Below, piece by piece: positions 1 through 7,453 of a stretch of 64,000 nt of DNA (its first letter is position 1; every line of letters begins with the position of its first letter). The stretch spans positions 3,115,501-3,179,500 of the forward strand of contig NZ_CP110139.1 in assembly GCF_025979885.1 (NCBI RefSeq). The letters are read 5' to 3'. Under the pieces are notes generated by a model. It worked only from the letters and a program-made list of their open reading frames with translations, did not search any database and had not been told where the DNA came from. This DNA is from Hymenobacter sp. YIM 151500-1 (lineage in GTDB: Bacteria; Bacteroidota; Bacteroidia; Cytophagales; Hymenobacteraceae). Both the position numbers and the translations under genes were made by a program.

Positions 1-1467
1 GCCCTGGGCTGGCGCAAGCCCACGTACGGTGTCGAGGCCTTTTTCAGCCAGTACAACACCCGGATTGGGCTGTTTCCGGTGCCCGATGGTAGCCTGGAGG
101 ACATTCAGCGGGCGGCGGGGCTGCGGCGGCCCTTGGTGACGTCGGAGTTCAGCTACGACATTGAGCGGCCCTACCAGCAGGTGCGCCACGACTTGCTGAA
201 GCTCACCGGGTTTGTGCGCACCGGCGCAGCGGGCCGCCTCACGGCCACCGTAGCCCGGCAGGTAGACTTTCGGAGTGAGTTTGACAAGTACGGGCAGCGC
301 AATGATGAGCGGGCGGCCCGCAACCTGCCCGAGCTGGACTACCGCAACCGCACCACCACCGCCGATGTGGCCTGGGAGCACCGGACCTGGCGCGGGCTCA
401 CGGGCAGCATTGGGCTGAGCGGCACCTACCAGAGCAACACCTACCGGCCCGGCAGCCGCTTTTTCATTCCCTACTACACCAACCTGGTGGGCGGGGTGTA
501 CTGGCTGGAAAGCTGGCAGCACGGACGGTGGCAGCTGGAAGGCGGCCTGCGCCTGGACCGCCGCGACCTAACCACCAAGCGCCCGGAGCGCGTGGCCGGC
601 GAGTTTGCGGTGCGCGAAGAGCGGTTCCGGTTCACCACGCCGGCCGCCTCGCTGGGCGCCATCTGGGACCCCGGCGCCCACCTGACCCTGCGCGCCGACG
701 CCTCCCTGACCCGCCGGGCCCCGGCCGCCAACGAGCGGGCCAGCCGCGGGGTGCACAACGGCATCTACGAGGAAGGCTACGACATCAGCCGCCCGGCTGG
801 GGCCCGTGGCCTGACGCCGGAAACCGCCTGGCACACGGCCCTCACGGCCACCTGGCACGACAACCCGCGCCTGAACGGGGAGCTGACCGTGTACCAGACC
901 CTGTTCGACGGCTACATCTACCAGACCATCATTGAACCGGTGCTCACGGTGCGGGGTCGCTTTCCGAGCTACCGCTACCAGCAAACCGACGCCTCATTCC
1001 GCGGGGTAGACGCCACGGCGACCTACCAACTGGCTTCGCGCTGGCTGCTGGGGGCCAAAGCTGCCGTAGTGGTGGAGCGTGACCGGACCCGCCGCGACTA
1101 CCTCATCCTGGCCCCCGCCGACCGCCTAGAAGCCTCCCTGCGCCACGATGTGCGCCTGCCCGCCGCCACCCGGTTTTCGGGGGCATATGCCCAGCTGAGC
1201 GGCTTGGGCGTGCGCCGCCAGACCCGCACTCCGGAGGCCGTAGCCGAGGGGCTGGTGGATTACACCGCCGCCCCGCCCGGCTACGCCCTGCTCAACGCCG
1301 AGCTGGGCACCACCTTCCGCCTGGCCGGCCACCCGCTCGATGTGAACCTGAGCGGTACCAACCTGCTCAACACCACCTACCGGGACTACCTCAACCGCTA
1401 CCGCTACTACCTCCACGAGATGGGGCGCAACGTGAGCGTGCGGGTCCGCATTCCGCTGGGTAAGTAA
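1..1467 (+). CDS. TonB-dependent receptor, C-terminal part (5' end outside window)
   Basis: The reading frame is open from the first base, so only the last 488 codons are visible; the GTG near 79 is an internal valine. The product is an outer-membrane beta-barrel that would import a ligand using TonB energy. The sequence shows alternating polar and aromatic strands, tyrosine/arginine-rich turns, an NLLNTTYRDY segment near the end and a final strand closing in RVRIPLGK, all typical of the last barrel strands of TonB-dependent receptors. The plug domain and TonB box are not in the window. A small lipoprotein follows 69 bases after the stop and probably belongs to the same transcript. The substrate cannot be told from this part. 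Confidence 0.85.
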   Translation, partial: ALGWRKPTYGVEAFFSQYNTRIGLFPVPDGSLEDIQRAAGLRRPLVTSEFSYDIERPYQQVRHDLLKLTGFVRTGAAGRLTATVARQVDFRSEFDKYGQRNDERAARNLPELDYRNRTTTADVAWEHRTWRGLTGSIGLSGTYQSNTYRPGSRFFIPYYTNLVGGVYWLESWQHGRWQLEGGLRLDRRDLTTKRPERVAGEFAVREERFRFTTPAASLGAIWDPGAHLTLRADASLTRRAPAANERASRGVHNGIYEEGYDISRPAGARGLTPETAWHTALTATWHDNPRLNGELTVYQTLFDGYIYQTIIEPVLTVRGRFPSYRYQQTDASFRGVDATATYQLASRWLLGAKAAVVVERDRTRRDYLILAPADRLEASLRHDVRLPAATRFSGAYAQLSGLGVRRQTRTPEAVAEGLVDYTAAPPGYALLNAELGTTFRLAGHPLDVNLSGTNLLNTTYRDYLNRYRYYLHEMGRNVSVRVRIPLGK

Positions 1468-1536
1468 CGGGTAAGCACCGGCTTTTTGCTTTTGCTTTCA
1501 TTCCTCTTTTTCATCTCCTTCGTTCCCTTCACTCTT

Positions 1537-2094
1537 ATGAAAAACCTTCAATTCCGTCCCTTCTGGCTGGCCTTGCTGCTGGCAGCTCCTTTGGCTACCC
1601 TGACTTCCTGCGACGATGACGACCCCCAGCCCGAAGAAGACAACGAGCTGATTACAACCGTGCGCTACACCCTGACGCCTACCTCGGGCACGGGCACGCC
1701 CGTGACGGTGGAGTGGAAAGACGCGGATGGTGACGGCGGCGCGGCTCCGGTTATCGGCACGCTTCGCCTGGCTCCCAATACCACCTACAACGCCACCATT
1801 ACCCTGCTCGACGAGTCGAAGAGCCCCGCCGAGAGCATCACCGACGAAATCAGCAAGGAAAAAGAAGACCACCTGTTTGTGTATACGCCGGCGCCGGCGG
1901 GCCTGCTGACGGTGACCATCACGGACAAAGACGCCAAAAACCTTGACGTGGGCCTGACCTCGCGCGTGCAAACCGCGGCGGCGGCCTCGGGTACCCTGCG
2001 CGTGGTGCTGCGCCACCAGCCCGGCATCAAAACGGGCGCTGCCAACCTGGGCGACACGGATGTAGACGCCACCTTCCCGGTGACCATCCAGTAG
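1537..2094 (+). CDS. Small surface lipoprotein paired with the TonB receptor
   Basis: 185 residues. The ATG at 1537 gives a clean lipoprotein signal (MKNLQF, hydrophobic core, LTSC lipobox near residue 23) followed by an acidic DDDDPQPEEDNE stretch, which fits the export signal that sends Bacteroidota lipoproteins to the cell surface. The frame is open upstream, but that extension has no signal of its own. The body has two beta-rich repeats around an LTPTSGTGT / TYNATITLLDES pattern. Homologues I remember next to TonB receptors in Bacteroidota carry the odd name 'type 1 periplasmic binding fold superfamily protein'. A role in ligand capture for the upstream receptor is inferred from the pairing. 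Confidence 0.7.
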   Translation: MKNLQFRPFWLALLLAAPLATLTSCDDDDPQPEEDNELITTVRYTLTPTSGTGTPVTVEWKDADGDGGAAPVIGTLRLAPNTTYNATITLLDESKSPAESITDEISKEKEDHLFVYTPAPAGLLTVTITDKDAKNLDVGLTSRVQTAAAASGTLRVVLRHQPGIKTGAANLGDTDVDATFPVTIQ

Positions 2095-2240
2095 GCGCCC
2101 CCCGGCACTGGGGGTAGCCCCGGTATTTTCTCCTGCTTTGGTTGTGGAGAAATTGGAGCAAGGCACCGGCCCGTGGTCGGTGTTTTCTTTTTATAGTTGA
2201 TTGTCAGTGGCAGCATCTCTGCACGTAAAAGCAGCCGTTT

Positions 2241-2326
2241 AAGTACATTTCTCGCAGTGTTTCGCAGTGTTCTAACGCCGAAACGACCTCCGCGTAATCC
2301 TCTGCGAGCCTCAGCGAGAAACCTAT
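2241..2326. repeat. Interspersed repeat, CCGCG..CTCTGCGAG family
   Basis: This stretch just before the cation exporter carries the motif TCTGCGAGCCTCAGCGAG and a reverse-oriented CTCGCAGTG part. A second copy with the same motif lies at 57738-57833 between convergent genes. It fits no gene, and the cation exporter start at 2332 lies only a few bases after it. Confidence 0.55.
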
Positions 2327-2331
2327 CCAGC

Positions 2332-3237
2332 ATGCATCATCACCACGACCATCACGGCCATCATCACCACGCGCCCACTGAGTTTGGGCGCGCGTTTGGC
2401 TGGGGCATTGGCCTCAACCTGCTGTTTGTAGCGGCCGAAGTAGCGGGCGGACTGTGGGCCAACTCCTCGGCGCTGCTCTCCGACGCCGGGCACAACCTGA
2501 GCGACGTGCTGAGCCTAGCCCTGGCCTGGGGTGCCACCTGGCTGGCCCGCCGCCAGCCCACAGAGCGGTACACCTACGGCTACAAAAGTGCCACCATTCA
2601 GGCTGCGCTGCTGAACGCCGCTTTACTCTACCTGGCCCTGGGCGCCATCTTGTGGGACGCCGTAGACCACCTGCGCCACCCCACGCCCGTGAACGGGCCC
2701 GTGGTAATGGTACTGGCGGGCCTGGGCGTGCTCATCAACGGCTTTACGGCCTGGCTGTTTCGGCGGGGGCAGGACGTGAACGTGCGCGGGGCCTACCTGC
2801 ACCTGCTCACCGACATGCTCGTGTCGGTGGGCGTGGTGGTGGGCGGGGCCGTGGTGTACTTCACGGGCTGGCACTGGCTGGACCCGGCCCTGAGCTTCGT
2901 GATTCTGACCGTAGTGGCCGTGGGCTCCTGGGGGCTGCTGCGCGAAACCGTGCAGCTGAGCCTGCAAGCCGCTCCTGCTGCTATTGATGTGGCGGCCGTG
3001 CGGCAGTTCTTGCTCAGCCGCCCCGGCGTTACGGACCTGCACGACCTGCACATCTGGCCCCTGAGCACCCAGGACACTGCCCTGACCGTGCACCTGGTCC
3101 GGCCTGGCCTCTCCAACGGCAACCAGTTTCTGCGCGACTTGCAGCACGACCTTCACCACGAGTTCAACATCAGCCACTGCACCGTGCAGCTCGAAGACGA
3201 ATTTCCGCTGATGGGCGCCCACGGCTGCTGCGCGTAG
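2332..3237 (+). CDS. Cation diffusion facilitator (CDF) metal exporter, CzcD/ZitB-like
   Basis: 301 residues. Inner-membrane antiporter expected to export Zn2+ or a similar divalent metal. The protein opens with a histidine cluster (11 His in residues 2-13), the usual metal-sensing tail of this family. Six membrane helices follow. The metal site shows as DAGHNLSD (51-58) in helix 2 and HLLTD (157-161) in helix 5, which is the HxxxD pattern of Zn/Cd-type members. The cytoplasmic C-terminal domain has LHDLHIWPL. The ATG at 2332 is chosen because the His cluster starts there; upstream codons come from repeat DNA. Single gene, no operon partner seen. Confidence 0.92.
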   Translation: MHHHHDHHGHHHHAPTEFGRAFGWGIGLNLLFVAAEVAGGLWANSSALLSDAGHNLSDVLSLALAWGATWLARRQPTERYTYGYKSATIQAALLNAALLYLALGAILWDAVDHLRHPTPVNGPVVMVLAGLGVLINGFTAWLFRRGQDVNVRGAYLHLLTDMLVSVGVVVGGAVVYFTGWHWLDPALSFVILTVVAVGSWGLLRETVQLSLQAAPAAIDVAAVRQFLLSRPGVTDLHDLHIWPLSTQDTALTVHLVRPGLSNGNQFLRDLQHDLHHEFNISHCTVQLEDEFPLMGAHGCCA

Positions 3238-3428
3238 AGGCGCGTTGCACGCGCCCGGCCGGCCGAACAGGCTGGTCTTGCACTAAGCAGCTGCACAGCT
3301 TTGACAACGTCTTGATGGCGTCGTCTTGGCGCCTGGCAAAATAACCCCGGCTTCTGCCCGGCTTCGGCTTGCGTTACCTATTTTAGACCCCGACCAACGA
3401 CCGGGCGCGTACGACGCGCCCCTACTGT

Positions 3429-4688
3429 ATGCAGACAGCTTCTTCCCCACCCCGCACCACGGGCCTGCTCAGCGCCATTGTGGTAGTAGCCGCCCTGGGC
3501 TACTTCGTGGATATCTACGACCTGATCCTGTTCAGCATTGTGCGGGTCGAGAGCCTGAATGAACTCGGCATTACGGAAGCCACCGCCGTGCGCGACCAGG
3601 GCCTGTACCTCATCAACATGCAAATGGGCGGCATGCTGCTAGGCGGCGTGCTGTGGGGCATATTAGGCGACAAGCGCGGGCGGCTGTCGGTGCTGTTCGG
3701 GTCGATTCTGCTCTACTCGGTGGCCAACCTGCTCAATGGCTGGGTGCAGACCCTGGAGCAGTATGCCTGGCTGCGGCTGGTGGCGGGCATCGGGCTGGCC
3801 GGGGAGCTGGGCGCGGGCATCACGCTGGTATCCGAAACGCTGCCCAAGGAAAAGCGCGGCTACGGCACCATGATTGTAGCCACGGTGGGCGTGAGCGGGG
3901 CCATGCTGGCCTACTGGGTGAATGAGGCGCTGGAGTGGCGCAACGCTTACTTCGTGGGTGGCGGGCTGGGTTTGGCGCTGCTAGCCTTGCGCGTGGGCGT
4001 GTACGAGTCGGGCTTGTTTGAGCAAACCAAGCAGTCGGCGGTGGAGCGCGGCAACTTCCTGGCCTTGTTTACCAACGGCGCCCGGCTGGTGCGCTACGCC
4101 AAGTGCCTGCTCATTGGGGTGCCGCTGTGGTTTGTGGTGGGCATTCTGATTACACTAGCCCCCGAGTTTGGCCGGGAGCTGGGCATAACCGGGCCCGTAA
4201 CGGCGGGGCTGGCCGTGTTTTGGTGCTACTTCGGGCTGGTGTTCGGCGACTTTGCCAGCGGCACGCTCAGCCAGGTGCTGCGCAGCCGCAACCGGGCCTT
4301 GCAGCTGTTTCTGGGCTTTTGCGCCCTGCTGGTGGGCGTGTACCTGTACGGCATCCGGGGCGCTTCGCCCACGGTGTTTTACGGCGTGTGCTTCGTGCTG
4401 GGTGTTTCGGTGGGCTTCTGGGCCTTGTTCGTGACGGTAGCGGCCGAGCAGTTCGGTACCAACCTGCGCGCCACGGTGGCTACCACGGCCCCCAATTTCG
4501 CCCGCGGCTCGGTGGTGCTGCTCACGCCCCTGTTTCAGCTGTTGCTGCACTGGCCGGTGGGCGGGCAGCCCCTGGGGCAGATTGCCAGCGCCACCATTCT
4601 CGGCATTCTGTCCTTGCTCATTGCCTTCTGGGCCGTAAGCACGCTGCCGGAAAGCTTCGGCAAAGACCTCGACTACGTGGAGCAGTAG
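3429..4688 (+). CDS. MFS transporter
   Basis: 419 residues with about 12 hydrophobic segments. The loop after helix 2 has GDKRGRLSV, which matches the MFS motif G-x-x-x-D-R-x-G-R-(K/R), and LVAGIGLAGELGAG matches helix 4 of sugar/acid-type MFS carriers. A second gating-type motif (ETLPKEKRGYG) follows helix 5. It belongs to the broad metabolite:H+ symporter-like group; the substrate cannot be read from the sequence. The start ATG at 3429 leaves a short polar tail before helix 1. It stands alone between the CDF exporter and a small periplasmic protein. Confidence 0.85.
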   Translation: MQTASSPPRTTGLLSAIVVVAALGYFVDIYDLILFSIVRVESLNELGITEATAVRDQGLYLINMQMGGMLLGGVLWGILGDKRGRLSVLFGSILLYSVANLLNGWVQTLEQYAWLRLVAGIGLAGELGAGITLVSETLPKEKRGYGTMIVATVGVSGAMLAYWVNEALEWRNAYFVGGGLGLALLALRVGVYESGLFEQTKQSAVERGNFLALFTNGARLVRYAKCLLIGVPLWFVVGILITLAPEFGRELGITGPVTAGLAVFWCYFGLVFGDFASGTLSQVLRSRNRALQLFLGFCALLVGVYLYGIRGASPTVFYGVCFVLGVSVGFWALFVTVAAEQFGTNLRATVATTAPNFARGSVVLLTPLFQLLLHWPVGGQPLGQIASATILGILSLLIAFWAVSTLPESFGKDLDYVEQ

Positions 4689-4782
4689 CTGGTGCTGGCC
4701 GTGTGGGCGGGTCTTGCCTGGTGGGCTGTCCAACTATACCGGTTGGGCCTCGTACTAGCTATGGACCCTGTGCCCTACTACT

Positions 4783-5157
4783 ATGAAAAAGATGTTTGCC
4801 TTTCTGGTCGTTGCGGCCACCGCCTGTTACGCGCCGGCCGCACTAGCCCAAGCTACCCCCACCGCCGCCGACACGGCGCAGGCCCGCTTACAAGCCCAGC
4901 AGCAACGGGCCGCCGAAGCCAAGGCCGCTCTGGAAGCGCAGAAGCAGCAAGCCACCGACTCCCGTAATGCTGCCAACCAAACCAAGGCGCAAATCAAGGA
5001 GCAGAAGCGCCAACTGAAAGCCCAGAAAGCGGCTTTGAAAAGCGAACAGGAGGCCGCCAAAGCAGCCCGCCGCCAGGAAAAAGCCGCTAAACTGGCCGCC
5101 CGCGCCGAAAAGCAAAAGGCCCGCGCCGCTGCCAAAGCCGCAAAGGCTACCAATTGA
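4783..5157 (+). CDS. Small exported Ala/Lys/Gln-rich coiled-coil protein
   Basis: 124 residues. A signal peptide (MKKMFAFLVVAATACYAPAALA, cleavage after ALA) is followed by a nearly uninterrupted helix rich in Ala, Lys, Gln and Glu without Gly or Pro, so a long periplasmic coiled coil is likely. The C-terminal third is strongly basic (repeated AAKAARRQEKAAKLAARAE-like units). I do not recognise a family. A hairpin terminator at 5282 ends the transcript. Confidence 0.6.
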   Translation: MKKMFAFLVVAATACYAPAALAQATPTAADTAQARLQAQQQRAAEAKAALEAQKQQATDSRNAANQTKAQIKEQKRQLKAQKAALKSEQEAAKAARRQEKAAKLAARAEKQKARAAAKAAKATN

Positions 5158-5281
5158 CGCTTCTGCGTTGCTGCGCCCTGAACTGGCAAAGACCAGCCGG
5201 CCTGTAGCAATTTGCTGCAAACACGGCTTCGTTTAGCTGTTAGGAGGTGTTCCATCCTTCCGTTAGAAACTCAAGCAAGTG

Positions 5282-5310
5282 AAAACTCCGGTCTGTGGGC
5301 CGGAGTTTTT
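5282..5310 (+). terminator. Rho-independent terminator
   Basis: AAAACTCCGG pairs with CCGGAGTTTT around a short loop and ends in a T run. It follows the coiled-coil protein gene. Almost the same stem recurs at 38895-38925. Confidence 0.75.
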
Positions 5311-5348
5311 CGTATCCTTCCATCATTCATTTTTCACTTGCCCGCTGT

Positions 5349-5801
5349 ATGGCTGAAGCGCAACCCACCAAAAACACCATTCAATTCTACCCGTGGCACC
5401 ATTTTGTGCTGCTGCCTGCCCTGCTGGTGCTGGCCGGCTACGGCATCCGCCGCTACCTGGGCGTGGCCGGCGACGATTCCGAAACGTCGCGCCTGTGGTT
5501 TACCGTGATGGGCCTGGCCCTGGCCACGCTGGGCGTGCTCGTTATACTGCGCCAGCACTACGCCCTCACGCTGCAAGACCGGCTTATCCGGCTGGAAATG
5601 CGCCAGCGTTACTTTGAAGTCACCGGCCAGAGCCTCCGCCCGCTGGAAGACCAGCTAACCCTACAGCAAATCATTTCCCTGCGCCTGGCCGGCGACGCGG
5701 AGCTGCCCACGCTCGTGCAAGCAGCCATTCGCGAAAAGCTGAGCCCCAAAGCTATTCAGGCCCGCATCCAACATTTCCACTTCGACCATATGCGGGTATG
5801 A
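5349..5801 (+). CDS. DUF6526-like two-helix membrane protein
   Basis: 150 residues. Two membrane helices lie near residues 17-37 (VLLPALLVLAGYGI) and 52-72 (FTVMGLALATLGVLVIL), then a soluble helical C-terminal part with ALTLQDRLIRLEMRQRYF and a closing IQHFHFDHMRV. This layout matches the DUF6526 family as I remember it from Bacteroidota; function unknown. The ATG at 5349 is the first one that leaves the polar N-terminus MAEAQPTKN before the first helix. Confidence in the gene is high and in the family name moderate. Confidence 0.7.
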   Translation: MAEAQPTKNTIQFYPWHHFVLLPALLVLAGYGIRRYLGVAGDDSETSRLWFTVMGLALATLGVLVILRQHYALTLQDRLIRLEMRQRYFEVTGQSLRPLEDQLTLQQIISLRLAGDAELPTLVQAAIREKLSPKAIQARIQHFHFDHMRV

Positions 5802-5811
5802 TGAAGGAGGC

Positions 5812-6009
5812 TTGGAGGCTTGGGGGCTTAGGTACTCCGGTTTTCAAGTGTTGTCAAAGCTTTGGGTTGAGAGGCTTAGTACCAACCGCGCCTTGCACAA
5901 CCCTGCGGGAGCGTGGATTTTTTACCTGACTTTTGCGTTATCGTACTTCGGCCTTTTTCTCAGCCAGTCCCAAGATTCTAAGCCCCAAGACCCTAAGTCC
6001 CTAACATCT
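5812..6009. repeat. CTTAGG-type intergenic repeat block
   Basis: The space before the DUF4286 gene contains GGCTTGGGGGCTTAGG near 5818 and its rough inverse, CTAAGCCCCAAGACCCTAAG, near 5979-5999. The same motif family recurs at 24606-24705, 25994-26057 and 26142-26180. It sits directly between stop and start codons and holds no gene. Confidence 0.6.
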
Positions 6010-6312
6010 ATGATTCTATACAACGTCACTACCAGCCTCGACCCGGAAATTGCGGAACAGTGGCTGGAATACATGCGCGACACGCACATGCCCGAGGTAA
6101 TGGCCACGGGCTTCTTCCTGAAAAGCCAGCTCTGCCGCATGCTCAATGAGCAGGACGATGGTATTACCTACGCCGCGCAATACTACGCCGTGAGTATGGA
6201 CCAGCTGGAAGAATACCAGCGCGTAGCCGCCCCCGCCCTGCGCAACGATATGGACAAGCACTTTGGCGGCCGGTACGCCTCCTTCCGCACTATGCTGGAA
6301 GTGGTAGATTAA
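6010..6312 (+). CDS. DUF4286 family protein
   Basis: 100 residues. The sequence has the family's hallmarks: MILYNVTTSLD at the start, EQWLEYMRDTHMPEVMATG, and a later SMDQLEEYQRVAAPALRNDM. It looks like a small dimeric alpha/beta (ferredoxin-like) cytosolic protein of unknown function that is widespread in Bacteroidota. The ATG at 6010 is preferred because the upstream open frame is repeat DNA. It ends at a strong two-way terminator facing the acetyltransferase gene. Confidence 0.85.
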   Translation: MILYNVTTSLDPEIAEQWLEYMRDTHMPEVMATGFFLKSQLCRMLNEQDDGITYAAQYYAVSMDQLEEYQRVAAPALRNDMDKHFGGRYASFRTMLEVVD

Positions 6313-6327
6313 ACTTCTTTTGCAATC

Positions 6328-6372
6328 GAAAACGCCTGTCATTCCTCGCTCCGCTCGGAATGACAGGCGTTT
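6328..6372. terminator. Two-way terminator between convergent genes
   Basis: GAAAACGCCTGTCATTCC pairs with GGAATGACAGGCGTTTC, with A and T runs on both sides, so it can stop transcription from either direction. Confidence 0.8.
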
Positions 6373-6387
6373 CTCTGCACGAGCAGT

Positions 6388-6894
6388 TCACTGGCTTGCA
6401 GCGGCTTCGGCGGCTGGGGCGCAGCAGTAGGCGTGCAGCTGCTCAGCGGTGAGGTTGCCGTTCAGCCATTCGGGGTCGAGGTTGGCGCCGAGTTTTCGGT
6501 AGAAGCCAATGGCGGGCTCGTTCCAGTCCAGCACCTGCCACTTCAGGCGGTTCGCGCCGGTGCGGCGAGCTTCGGCCACTACCGTGTCGAACAGCAGCCG
6601 GCCCAGGCCGGTGCCGCGGGCGGCTTCCGTCACCACTAGGTCTTCGAGGTAGAGCATGCGGCCTTTCCAGGTGGAGTAGGCCGTGTAGTACAGGGCCAGG
6701 CCAATGATGCGGCCATCTTCGGGCTGCTCTGCCACGAAGAACCTGAAAATGGGCTCGGCTCCGAAACCGTCGCGCTGCATGTCCTGGAGCGTGTTGGTGA
6801 CTTCCTGCGGGGCCCGCTCATACTCAGCCAGCTCTTGGATGAGGGCCAGCACCTGGGGCAGATCGGCCTCGCGGCCACGGCGGATGGTTGCCAT
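6388..6894 (-). CDS. GNAT N-acetyltransferase, diamine/thialysine acetyltransferase-like
   Basis: 168 residues. Transfers an acetyl group from acetyl-CoA to an amine. The start MATIRRGREADLPQVLALI and the block LYLEDLVVTEAARGTGLG (acetyl-CoA loop R/Q-x-x-G-x-G/A as RGTGLG), then VLDWNEPAIGFYRKLGA, match the spermidine/spermine-acetyltransferase-like (SSAT) subgroup including the WN-x-P-A-IxFY signature. The ATG at 6894 fits the family N-terminus; a longer in-frame extension has none of it. The true substrate (polyamine, thialysine or another small amine) is not decided by sequence. Confidence 0.88.
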   Translation of the reverse strand: MATIRRGREADLPQVLALIQELAEYERAPQEVTNTLQDMQRDGFGAEPIFRFFVAEQPEDGRIIGLALYYTAYSTWKGRMLYLEDLVVTEAARGTGLGRLLFDTVVAEARRTGANRLKWQVLDWNEPAIGFYRKLGANLDPEWLNGNLTAEQLHAYCCAPAAEAAASQ

Positions 6895-6962
6895 TCGTGG
6901 TAATGAAAAATTGAGAGGTAAAAATTGAAAACTGTAGCTGCCGAAGCAAGGCGAAAACGAAA

Positions 6963-6991
6963 ATGAGCACCGGCCCAAGGCCAGTGCTCAT
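6963..6991 (-). terminator. Hairpin terminator
   Basis: ATGAGCAC and GTGCTCAT form the outer stem and GGCC/GGCC the inner one. It follows the small lipoprotein gene on the minus strand. Confidence 0.55.
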
Positions 6992-7022
6992 CTGTTTCGA
7001 GTAGCTCACACTACCGGCCGAC

Positions 7023-7253
7023 TTACATCACCGGCTGCATTTTCTTGATGTCTTCGGTGGCATTCACGGCGTTGATTTCGCGCGTGGCCGAGTTGGGAGG
7101 GGCTACTTTGCCACCCGTCGTGTCGGGAGCTGGCGGAATGGGAGGCAGGGGCTGTACGGCAGCGTCTTCGTCGGCTTGATATTCGGAGTTACAAGAGGTA
7201 GTCGACAGCAGCAGGGAGCCGGCCAGCAGCCCGAAGAGGAGCGTTTTTTTCAT
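7023..7253 (-). CDS. Small proline-rich lipoprotein
   Basis: 76 residues. Type II signal peptide with lipobox STTSC (Cys near residue 21), then an acidic start (NSEYQADEDAA) and a proline run (PLPPIPPAP). No domain is recognised. The acidic residues after the Cys would favour surface exposure in this phylum. A -7 box TATCTTCG lies at 7297-7304 (minus), 44 bases before the ATG. Confidence 0.7.
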   Translation of the reverse strand: MKKTLLFGLLAGSLLLSTTSCNSEYQADEDAAVQPLPPIPPAPDTTGGKVAPPNSATREINAVNATEDIKKMQPVM

Positions 7254-7296
7254 ATAGAAAGCAAAAATTCAGAAGCAGTTACGTGCTATGCGGCCG

Positions 7297-7304
7297 CGAA
7301 GATA
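7297..7304 (-). promoter_or_regulatory. Candidate -7 promoter box TATCTTCG
   Basis: Minus-strand TATCTTCG matches the Bacteroidota TAnnTTTG-type box and lies upstream of the small lipoprotein. The identical octamer occurs upstream of the prolyl oligopeptidase (9688-9695) and of the OmpA-like gene (10657-10664). Confidence 0.35.
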
Positions 7305-7314
7305 CAAACCAGAA

Positions 7315-7451
7315 CCGGGGTTGGCTTTTAGCTGCTGGTTTTTAGTTTTTGATTGCTGATTTCGTCGGCTGCTGCCTTCGGCAAGCAGGAAGTAGCTTCT
7401 GGTAACACTACCGCCAAAAAACCAGCACCCCAAAACTAAAACCAACCAAAA
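7315..7451. repeat. Inverted-repeat element after the prolyl oligopeptidase gene
   Basis: The arms GGTTGGCTTTTAGCTGCTGG and CCAGCACCCCAAAACTAAAA/CCAACC face each other around about 60 bases. It starts three bases after the stop codon on the minus strand and holds no gene. Confidence 0.5.
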
Positions 7452-7453
7452 GT